Shown here piece after piece: positions 40,065-47,684 of a stretch of DNA of 64,000 nucleotides. The stretch comes from Myxococcales bacterium. Lineage in GTDB: Bacteria; Myxococcota_A; Polyangia; Polyangiales; Ga0077539. Numbering within the stretch: position 1 is the first letter of the stretch; each line of letters begins with the position of its first letter. The notes beneath the pieces were generated by a model, which searched no databases, was not told the DNA's origin, and saw nothing but the letters and a program-made list of their open reading frames with translations. The translations under genes were made by a program, and so were the position numbers. The stretch is from contig JAEUKI010000040.1 of assembly GCA_016793325.1 (NCBI GenBank), forward strand, positions 1 through 64,000, written 5' to 3'.

Positions 40065-42140
40065 ATGGAACCGACGCTGCCCGACGGCTCCACTTATCGC
40101 TGCCTCGTCGCCGCGCTCACGAGCGGCAAGCGCCTGCCCGAGGCCGTGTACTTCCATCGGGATCTTCTCTCCTCCATCCCTGAATCACTACAGGTCGTCG
40201 CGGCACATGCTGCGGCGCTTGCGCAAGTCGAGTCCGGCGCGTGGAACGTCATCAAGTTTGCGTCGAGTTCGCGAAAGGTCTCGCTGCTCGCTTACCCAGC
40301 GTTCTTCGATGCTCCGTTTCCGACGCTCCACGCAGCGTGGACGGTCGACGTCGAGACAAGCTCGGTGCGCTTTCGTGACTACGCGCAGGACGCGAACCCT
40401 CCCGTGCTCCACCGGAAGGAGCGCCTTCTGCCCGTGGATCATCCGGCGGTGCCCGCGTTTGCGCAGCTCACCGCGACTGCCGAACGTCTCGGACTTTTCG
40501 ATGACGTTGCGACGATCGGCCTCCTGCGCGGATGGACCGAACGACTGCAAAGCTGTGGGGTCCGGCTCGATGGGCACACGCTCACCACAGCAGGACCGTC
40601 GACGGATGGACCTCGCGTCGAGCGCCACCGCACCGCGTTGCGCCGCCGTGGTCTCTCGACGCCCGTACAGCTCCTCGCACGCCACGGGTACCTTGATGGG
40701 TCGTTGTCGCTCTTCGACTATGGCTGCGGTCGTGGGGATGACGTAACGACGCTCCAGGAGCGCGGCCTCGTTGCGGCCGGCTGGGATCCGCACTTCGCCC
40801 CAGACGAACCGAAGCGAGAGGCCGACCTCGTGAACCTCGGCTTCGTCCTCAATGTGATCGAGGACCTCGACGAGCGTCGGGAGGCGCTCGTTGGCGCGTA
40901 CGCCTTGGCGACCCGACTCCTCGTGGTAGCGGCACTACTGGGCGGGCGGATGGCGATCGAGCGCCGTCGGCTCTTTCGCGACGGCGTCTTGACCCAACGC
41001 GGAACTTTCCAGAAGTACTACGCGCAGGGCGAACTGCGATCATACCTCGAACAGACGCTCGGACGCGAGCCAATCGCCGTCGCGCCGGGCGTCTTCTTCG
41101 TGTTCCGCAGCGACGAGGACGAGCAGCGGTTTCTGGCGGGAAGACAGAGCCGTCCCGCGATCCACACGCCGCCGCGCCCGGCTCCGCGGACCAAGCTTCC
41201 CCGCCCTGATCGCCAGCCGCGTGCTCGCGTCGATCGCTGGGCTGCGCACAACGAGGTGCTCGAGGCGTTCTACGGATGCACACTCGCGCTCGCCCGCTTG
41301 CCCGAGGAGGATGAGTTCGACGATTGGGACCGGCTGCGCGCAGCGGGACGCGTCTCCACGTTGTGGAAGCGACTTCTCGCGACGCACGGAAGGGAGGAGT
41401 TCGAGGCAGCGCAAGCTGCGCGGCGTGAGGACCTGCTCGTGTACCTTGCGCTGAACCAGTTCGAACGTCGTCGTTCGGGAGCGTCCCAACCGGAACACGT
41501 TCGGCGAGATGGGCGCGCGCTCTGGGGGACTTGGTCGGCGGCTCAGGCGGCAGCGGGGCAACAGCTGCGCGCGATTGCGGACGTTGGTGCAATCCACGCG
41601 GCCTGCCGGAAGGCCGCAGAGGCTGGCGTTGGACACCTCGATGGCGATCACTCGCTCCAGTTTCATGCGTCTCTCGCGGCGCGCCTGCCGGCGCTTCTGC
41701 GCGTTTATCTCGGATGTGCGACACACCTACACGGCGACGCCGAGAGCGTAGACCTTGTGAAGCTGCACGTGGGGTCCGCGAAGGTCTCGCTCATGACCTA
41801 CGACGACTTCTCCGGGCGCGCCGTGCCTGAGCTGATCGAGCGAGTGAAGATCAACCTCCGGACCCAAGACATCGACTTCTTTGTGTACGACGGCGAGAAG
41901 TACGAGCCGCAGCCGCTCTACCTCAAGTCGCGCTACCTCGCGCCGGACATGCCTGGGTACGACGAGCAGGCAGCGTTTGATGCCGAGCTGGAGGCCCTTG
42001 GCGCATTCGATTTCCGAGGTTTCGGACCGGAGCGCGGGGCGTTCTATTCAAGTCTCGCTCAGCTCAACTACGAGATTGACGGGATGAAGCTTCAGTCTTT
42101 TCCCGCCAGATCGCGCAAGTCACGGGACGAGGCACCATAG
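40065..42140 (+). CDS. DNA phosphorothioation-associated putative methyltransferase
   Basis: 691 aa. The SAM-binding loop LFDYGCGRGDDV (~216-227) with DLVNLGFVLNVIED downstream places the central domain in the phosphorothioation-associated methyltransferase family (TIGR04096 type). An N-terminal ~95-residue module (FASSSRKVSLLAY...PVDHPAVPAF, ~62-145) reappears at the C-terminus (LHVGSAKVSLMTY...APDMPGYDEQ, ~565-650), both ending in G-x-F-D. The enzyme is thus flanked by two copies of one domain, perhaps DNA-binding. It is the marker gene that ties this whole region to Dnd. Substrate (phosphorothioate, base or protein) is unknown. Confidence 0.85.
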   Translation: MEPTLPDGSTYRCLVAALTSGKRLPEAVYFHRDLLSSIPESLQVVAAHAAALAQVESGAWNVIKFASSSRKVSLLAYPAFFDAPFPTLHAAWTVDVETSSVRFRDYAQDANPPVLHRKERLLPVDHPAVPAFAQLTATAERLGLFDDVATIGLLRGWTERLQSCGVRLDGHTLTTAGPSTDGPRVERHRTALRRRGLSTPVQLLARHGYLDGSLSLFDYGCGRGDDVTTLQERGLVAAGWDPHFAPDEPKREADLVNLGFVLNVIEDLDERREALVGAYALATRLLVVAALLGGRMAIERRRLFRDGVLTQRGTFQKYYAQGELRSYLEQTLGREPIAVAPGVFFVFRSDEDEQRFLAGRQSRPAIHTPPRPAPRTKLPRPDRQPRARVDRWAAHNEVLEAFYGCTLALARLPEEDEFDDWDRLRAAGRVSTLWKRLLATHGREEFEAAQAARREDLLVYLALNQFERRRSGASQPEHVRRDGRALWGTWSAAQAAAGQQLRAIADVGAIHAACRKAAEAGVGHLDGDHSLQFHASLAARLPALLRVYLGCATHLHGDAESVDLVKLHVGSAKVSLMTYDDFSGRAVPELIERVKINLRTQDIDFFVYDGEKYEPQPLYLKSRYLAPDMPGYDEQAAFDAELEALGAFDFRGFGPERGAFYSSLAQLNYEIDGMKLQSFPARSRKSRDEAP

Positions 42141-42183
42141 GCTGTCGAGCGGGTCGCACTGCGGAAGTGATCGCCCTTCAGGC

Positions 42184-44271
42184 TTACTGTGCGGCCAATT
42201 GCCGGAGCACGCACGCGCGGATCGCATCGATCGTCATTGCTGCTTCTGGGCGCGGCACATAGTTCATGGCGGGAAGGAAGTGAGCCCGGCTTGAGGACGC
42301 GCCCAGAAAGGTGATGTCCGGCATGCCTGCGGGAAGAGTTAGTGTGCAAGTGGTTTCGCTACAGTCCGCCGTGACGAACTCACTTGCTTCGCCCGATGAT
42401 CTACGGCTCCGTCCTCTCAGGACGATGCGAACATCATCGGTCCAAGTGGGATCGACCGAAGCCCAGACCATAAACGAACGATCTGCAGCGACGGAACTGG
42501 TCACGTTCAACGTGTGGAATGGGAGCTGGCATACGGTGGAGAAGCGGAAACGTTCGCAGAGGGTCGTAACGATCGTCGGGGCATCAATACCCGCGATCCA
42601 GTCAAAGTCGGACGGCTGGCATCGGGTTGCCAGCGAGGTTTCAGGATGCTCGCGAACGGCTTCAGGGTCCGCATCCGCGGCCCACCGTCCGTGTGTAATC
42701 CACGCATGAAAAGTTCCGGTCTCCGTACGGACAGGGTGACGCTGATAGGCTAGCCCGAAGAGGACTCGTCCCTCGATCATCCGCCCCACGAAGAGGGTGT
42801 CTTCCTGGCAGATCATCGCGATCGTGTCGGCCGCTCGTGCCCCATCGCAGTAGGGACGATCGTGCAGGAACGCCCGGAGCTGTCCGTTTACGTAGAATCT
42901 GAGTTGCAATTGGTCATTGATCTGCCGGAAGCTGTCACCCCGAACTGCAACGCGGAGGTTGCTCGGCCCCTGGAAGTGGTCCCAGTCGGCTTCACTGTCG
43001 CGGGCTCTGGAAGGCGCAAGCGCGGTCGTTGATGCGTCAGCCGCGTCCCGGTCCTGCGATTCTGCGGTTGTCTGCGCGAGCATACCATCGGCTAGCGGCC
43101 CGGCTTCGCTGGACTCCCCGATTGGATTGCGTGCGACGGTATCGTTCGGAGTTGGGCGTTGGGCATCGGCGGCCGCGGCCTGCTCTGTCGTGAGAGCCTC
43201 GGCTTGCGGCGCGTGGGGCGCGCACTGCTTGAGCGCCAGAAGGACAGCCAGGATCAGAAGCACGATGGCTGCGCCGACTGCGGCTTCGGCGCGCGCTGCA
43301 CATAGGAGCGCGGCGCCCGTAATGCTGATGCCAGACACCACCTTGAGGCTGAGACGAAAACTATCTCGGCGCCGCTTGTTCGGAATCGTCTCGATGCGTG
43401 GTCCGGCGGCGAAAAGAAGTTCGCGACGTACAAGCATGCGCAGCCGTGTGAAGCGATGCTTCAAGTGGTGCTCGCTGAGCATGGTGGCTTTGGTCGTGCG
43501 GAGGTGCTCGACCGGGAGCTTCATCAACATGAGCCGCAGTGCCCGCAGTATCTCTCGCTCGGTCTGCTCCGTCGACAAGCGGCCCTTCCATGCCTCGTGG
43601 ATCGCGTTGAGGTCGTTGCGCACGCGCTTGTCTTCGCGTGTGATGACATTCACGAGGTCCGCGAGTGCGTTGGAGTGCTGCAACTCGAGGTGCAACAGCA
43701 AACCCATGCCGGCATGGTCCAGCACGTTCGACAGGCGTTGGCTACGACCTAGTTTCACCAGGTCCTGCCGCTGGTAGAGCAGCTCGTCGATGGCACGGTT
43801 GGCATCCTCGACGCGTGGCAGCTGCGCTTCGTTGATCGCCAAGGTAGTCATGAGCACGGGCAAGCGTTCGTCATCGACACCGCCGTGCGCGCGCGCAAAC
43901 ACCACCATTGTTCGCAGCGTCTCTTCAGATGGACGCGAGTCGTGCGGATCATCGATTTGGAGGTCTGTGCCGCCGAGACAGCACCAAAGCACGATGGGCT
44001 CCGCTCTCCAAGCCGCCGCTTTCTCGGCAGTGCGTTTGGCGTTCTGCCCCGTGGGGTCCTTCGCGGAAGGCTTCTTGGCCGGGGGCTCCACATACGCGCG
44101 AACCGCATCAAAAAAACCGCCAACCAATTCAATGGTGGCGGTGGCGTGGCCGAACTTCTTGGCGATCCATGGCTGGACGACGTTTCGCACGGCATCGCTC
44201 TCGGTGACGTGAGTGACTTGATAGTCCTCCAGAAACGAGACCTCGCGTGGCTCTGCAGTTCGATCGCTCAC
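42184..44271 (-). CDS. Large two-helix membrane protein of unknown function
   Basis: 695 aa from the GTG at 44271, with GGAG six bases upstream; longer frames upstream look non-coding. Residues ~1-300 are helical and probably cytoplasmic (VRNVVQPWIAKKFGHA, EPIVLWCCLGGTDLQIDD). Two membrane helices follow at ~308-348 (SGISITGAALLCAARA, AAIVLLILAVLLAL). An Ala/Thr-rich linker leads to a beta-rich external domain with paired cysteines (TADCSETTCTLTLPAG). I recognise no family. Its architecture, cytoplasmic helical part plus external domain, resembles the HEPN-TM-propeller at 16.2 kb, but I see no Rx4H motif. Confidence 0.65.
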   Translation of the reverse strand: MSDRTAEPREVSFLEDYQVTHVTESDAVRNVVQPWIAKKFGHATATIELVGGFFDAVRAYVEPPAKKPSAKDPTGQNAKRTAEKAAAWRAEPIVLWCCLGGTDLQIDDPHDSRPSEETLRTMVVFARAHGGVDDERLPVLMTTLAINEAQLPRVEDANRAIDELLYQRQDLVKLGRSQRLSNVLDHAGMGLLLHLELQHSNALADLVNVITREDKRVRNDLNAIHEAWKGRLSTEQTEREILRALRLMLMKLPVEHLRTTKATMLSEHHLKHRFTRLRMLVRRELLFAAGPRIETIPNKRRRDSFRLSLKVVSGISITGAALLCAARAEAAVGAAIVLLILAVLLALKQCAPHAPQAEALTTEQAAAADAQRPTPNDTVARNPIGESSEAGPLADGMLAQTTAESQDRDAADASTTALAPSRARDSEADWDHFQGPSNLRVAVRGDSFRQINDQLQLRFYVNGQLRAFLHDRPYCDGARAADTIAMICQEDTLFVGRMIEGRVLFGLAYQRHPVRTETGTFHAWITHGRWAADADPEAVREHPETSLATRCQPSDFDWIAGIDAPTIVTTLCERFRFSTVCQLPFHTLNVTSSVAADRSFMVWASVDPTWTDDVRIVLRGRSRRSSGEASEFVTADCSETTCTLTLPAGMPDITFLGASSSRAHFLPAMNYVPRPEAAMTIDAIRACVLRQLAAQ

Positions 44272-44686
44272 AGAGTACTCCGTCCGAAAAGGGTTCTGGG
44301 ATCTCCTAGACTGTGTGGTCCCGATTCCAGCGGCACCGAAGCACACCTGAACCAAGGCTGAGTGTGACACGAGCGCACGCACTCGAGCATCAGGCCTGCG
44401 GACCAAACACCGCCCGCGTTGGCTCGCATTAGACGGTCCTACGCTCAGCAGCCGGTCCTGCTCGCAGTGTGCGGTCGCTGCGGCGTGTACAGGCGGTCGT
44501 ATCACACCCCTCGCAGGCCCGAATGGTTCGGTCGCTGCCGGTGCGACTGCACCGAGAAAAGGAAAGACCGACCCCCTCTGTGAAGGTCGGCAGAATTGAA
44601 GTGGACGCCCCGGCCTGCAAGACGGAGGAAGGTTGAAGAGTCAACCGTCTCGCGGGATCACGCGCAGCCACCTCAGGAGAAAAGAA
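44272..44686. other. Divergent intergenic region
   Basis: About 415 bp between divergent starts at 44271 and 44687. There is a short dyad (GACCGACC...GGTCGGC, ~44565-44592) near the plus-strand promoter side. No supportable gene is seen. Confidence 0.35.
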
Positions 44687-45619
44687 ATGGCAACGAACGA
44701 TCCGACCGAGGCGTCCTGGCCGCGGCCCGAGGGTGTTTCACCTCAGGATCAGGAGCCACACACGGTGGTTTCCGCAGACAAGTACGCCCCCGAAGAACCG
44801 CGTGACGCGACCGAGGAGACTACTTCCAACATTGGCACGATTCGTGCTTGTTGTCAAGTATCCTCGGCAGTTCCGAGCGGCAGGCCCTCCGCGACGAGGG
44901 TGCGACGCGTCGTCACTCGCCGCCGCCCTGTGCGGGTCCGTCGCCGCACACCCGTGCGCCGTGGAACGCCTAAGCGTTCGTCGACGCGTCGCAGGGCTCG
45001 CGTGAGGCTTGGCTTCGCGACCATCGCACCGGCTACGCCAGCGCAACGGAGAATGTTCGAAGCGCTCCGCGTTCGCTTGGAGCCTCTCTACCGCCGTTGT
45101 CTCGCGCGTCGCTACACGCCCCTTCTCCCGCTCGGAGTCGACGTCGTCGAGATGATCTTCCTGGAGCACCTCACGCGGTGGCTTGCAGGGAAGATCGACT
45201 TCGAAGCGATGCGGAAGAATCTCTCGCACGTGGGTCCTAGGGTTGCGGATTGGTGTCGCCGCAACGCGGCGCTGTTCGCGGATCTCCCGTTCGACGAGGA
45301 GTCGATGGCACGGGCACCAAGTGCGGAGCAGAAGCTCCACACCCATGAAGAAGCCGTGATCGAACTCGAAGACGAGCACGCGCACGCTGAACTGCGTGCG
45401 CGTCAGAGTGCGCAGCTCAAGACACACGTTGCGGAACTGCTCGCTCACGAGTCGAAGCCTGTGCGAGTCGTCGCGCGGATGTTCGACGACTTTCTCGCTG
45501 GTCGTCGCCAAGACCTGCCCGATCGTCGGCAGATTGCGCACGAGGCGGGGATCGATCCCACCAATGGAGGGCGTGCCCTGAGGCGTGTTCTCGATCTGCT
45601 CGCGTCGAATCTTCGCTAA
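44687..45619 (+). CDS. Arginine-rich DNA-binding-like protein
   Basis: 310 aa; ATG at 44687 with AGGAG upstream. Residues ~65-110 are an extreme Arg stretch (RVRRVVTRRRPVRVRRRTPV), resembling a histone tail or nucleic-acid-binding linker. The C-terminal ~190 residues are helical (VDVVEMIFLEHLTRWLAGK, VARMFDDFLAGR) and end in an HTH-like segment (RRQIAHEAGIDPTNGGRALR) reminiscent of sigma-factor-type tails, without family match. It probably binds DNA; within the Dnd island it could be a regulator or nucleoid-type protein. Confidence 0.6.
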   Translation: MATNDPTEASWPRPEGVSPQDQEPHTVVSADKYAPEEPRDATEETTSNIGTIRACCQVSSAVPSGRPSATRVRRVVTRRRPVRVRRRTPVRRGTPKRSSTRRRARVRLGFATIAPATPAQRRMFEALRVRLEPLYRRCLARRYTPLLPLGVDVVEMIFLEHLTRWLAGKIDFEAMRKNLSHVGPRVADWCRRNAALFADLPFDEESMARAPSAEQKLHTHEEAVIELEDEHAHAELRARQSAQLKTHVAELLAHESKPVRVVARMFDDFLAGRRQDLPDRRQIAHEAGIDPTNGGRALRRVLDLLASNLR

Positions 45620-45880
45620 ATCCGGTCGACCGTGCCGTGGCTGCTGTGATGCCTGAGAAGTGCCACTGCAGCCATGGCACGCGCCTTTCTGGGGGAATGA
45701 GCAGTCCGCTGCGAACCCGACGCACTCAGGACGTTTGCTGCGACGGAGGAAGACTCGGCGGACGACGGCCCTCACAATCACATTGGGGGGGCTGGTGAGT
45801 CACTCTCACGGCCGCTGCAAGCGGTGAAGCCTTGGAATCGGCCTCGAATCGATAGGCGCGGTGCGACGATCTGCAACTAT
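45620..45880. other. Convergent intergenic region
   Basis: 260 bp between convergent genes. No gene, and no strong hairpin visible. Confidence 0.3.
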
Positions 45881-46132
45881 CTACGTGTGCTTCGCGCCAG
45901 ACGTCTTCACGCGAAAGCGGTCGCGATCGATTGCCTCAATACGTGACGAGCTCGTGTCCGCGTCCTTGAGCGCCTTGCGGATTGCAGACCGCATCACCGA
46001 GACCGGATCTTTCGCCTTGAACTCGTACAACTTGCCGTCGGTGATTCTCTGGTAGATCTGTTGTGCGGTCAGCGGTTCCTTGCTCGCGGCAAGCACTTCG
46101 ACCACCGCGTCGATGATCGTCCGTCGGCTCAT
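45881..46132 (-). CDS. HARE-HTH domain protein
   Basis: 83 aa, essentially one domain: IIDAVVEVLAASKEPLTAQQ, IYQRITDGKLYEFKAKDPVS, SAIRKALKD and RFRVK. This is the HB1/ASXL/restriction-endonuclease HTH (HARE-HTH), a winged helix found in eukaryotic chromatin proteins, RNA polymerase delta subunit and restriction enzymes, and proposed to recognise modified DNA. It starts 40 bp after the DndE-fusion stop, so it is the last gene of the dndC-D-E operon. A phosphorothioate-linked reader or specificity factor is a plausible role. Confidence 0.85.
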   Translation of the reverse strand: MSRRTIIDAVVEVLAASKEPLTAQQIYQRITDGKLYEFKAKDPVSVMRSAIRKALKDADTSSSRIEAIDRDRFRVKTSGAKHT

Positions 46133-46172
46133 GAGGCGACCACCCGCCCCTTCGTGCTGAAACGTTCCTGCT

Positions 46173-47684
46173 TCATCGCCAAACCTCGACGCGGACGGGA
46201 TCCCGTCTGCCGTCCCGCAGCAGTATCACGCCCGGCGGCAGATCGCGTTCGCCGAGTTGCTCGACCGTCAGGCGCTTGCCGAAGGCGTCGCGAAGCTGGC
46301 GGGCGACAGGAAGCGGCAACGCGAATGACCCAAGCGCCCCGACTCGGCCGAGCGCTTCGTCGCCCTCTGCACCGAGGTCCAAGACGGCGCCAACACCCCC
46401 CAACACAGCAAGCCCCAGCGCACGACCGCGAACCATCATCTCGGCGACGGCTGGCATGCCCATTCCGAAGAACTCGGAACCGTCCGCCACGACGACTGCC
46501 TGTGAGAGTTGCCAGAAGCCGCGGGCATCTTCTGGCGATCGCCCGGCTTCCCGCCGCAGAGCCACCAGCGATGCGGCGAGCAGCGCGATCACCGCGCGCC
46601 GCGCGTCGTCGGAGAGGCCCGAAATCCCTACGATCCAGCTCTTCGACCAGAAGCGGTCGGGCCGCTGCTTGGCCTCGAAGAGAGGCAACGCGGCGACCTC
46701 TGTGAGCCGCCCCTCCACCGCGTCACGCTTCCGACCAAGTTGTTCGTTCGCTTCGCGCAATCGCTCGGGAAGGTGCTTCAGCGTAGCCTTCTTGGGGAGC
46801 GCCTCGATGGCAGCCTGGACGGCCTCGGCGGTTCCTTCGCGCCCGCGGAGGGCTCGCGCCAGCGCCTCACCCATGAGGCGGCCGAGCACCGTGCGATCCG
46901 CGGCCGTCGCGAACAGGTCGAGCGGCAAAGGGGTTGAGGCAAGGTCGATCACGGTCGCGCCAGGCAGGCGGTCCGCGATGCTTCGCCCGCCCCAGGACGG
47001 TACCGCGACCGCGGCTCCGTCACGAACCAAGCGACCACTCGGGTCGAGCCAGAGGATCGGCGTCTCGGTGCCGTGGAGGCGCTCGGCGAGCACCGCCAGA
47101 GCGCGCTCGCGGCTCTCCACATCGCCGACGAGGAGCGCGTGTGGCGAACCGGTCGGCTCGTTCATCGTCCACTCGTAGGGCTGTTGTGTGAGGAGGTCCA
47201 AGCCCGTCTCGCCGAAGACGAGACGCAGCGGCGCGATGCGCGCGTCGTTACCCGACGCCTCCGCGTCGCTCTCCGCCTCGGCCAGCAACGCGAGTCGGGC
47301 CGCGAACTCGGCGTCACGCCCGCCGACCGCCTCGTACTCCGCCTTGAGGAGGCGAGCCCCTCTCATCCAGTGGGCCTCCACAAGCTGGCGGAACACCTCC
47401 GCTGTCTCGACGGGCAACGACGCCCTTTCCGCGATCAGGCACGCCCAGATCCCCGTGTCGTCGCCGAAGAGGTGGGCCCCTTCGATGGGTGACCCCATCT
47501 CCGTCCCACGCGGCACGAGTGGAACCTCGCCCGGCGTCGCCAGCGAGTACCCAAGCGCGAGGCGCGCCACGCGGTACCTCTCGCCAGTCACCAGCGAGCG
47601 GCGCAACTGTTCGAGGAACTCGTCGGCCTCGCGCGTCGGCTTGTAGCCCTTCTTGTCGATGCGCCCGAGCGTAAAGTCGTCCAT
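46173..47684 (-). CDS. dndE: DndE fused to a degenerate HerA/FtsK-like ATPase domain
   Basis: 503 aa; the ATG at 47684 overlaps the DndD stop (TGATG). The first ~115 residues match DndE: RYRVARLALGYSLATPGE and GSPIEGAHLFGDDTGIW, the nicked-DNA-binding tetramer-forming subunit, normally about 110 aa alone. Residues ~150-503 follow the HerA/FtsK layout (HALLVGDVESRERALAVL, ILWLDPSGRLV, PLDLFATAA, AVVVADGSEFF, VRGRALGLAVLGG). Walker A and B residues are lost: GDVESRER where GxxGxGKT is expected, DGSEF where DExxx is. So it is probably a structural ATPase-fold ring or DNA clamp. It lacks a separate DptH-type partner. Confidence 0.85.
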   Translation of the reverse strand: MDDFTLGRIDKKGYKPTREADEFLEQLRRSLVTGERYRVARLALGYSLATPGEVPLVPRGTEMGSPIEGAHLFGDDTGIWACLIAERASLPVETAEVFRQLVEAHWMRGARLLKAEYEAVGGRDAEFAARLALLAEAESDAEASGNDARIAPLRLVFGETGLDLLTQQPYEWTMNEPTGSPHALLVGDVESRERALAVLAERLHGTETPILWLDPSGRLVRDGAAVAVPSWGGRSIADRLPGATVIDLASTPLPLDLFATAADRTVLGRLMGEALARALRGREGTAEAVQAAIEALPKKATLKHLPERLREANEQLGRKRDAVEGRLTEVAALPLFEAKQRPDRFWSKSWIVGISGLSDDARRAVIALLAASLVALRREAGRSPEDARGFWQLSQAVVVADGSEFFGMGMPAVAEMMVRGRALGLAVLGGVGAVLDLGAEGDEALGRVGALGSFALPLPVARQLRDAFGKRLTVEQLGERDLPPGVILLRDGRRDPVRVEVWR

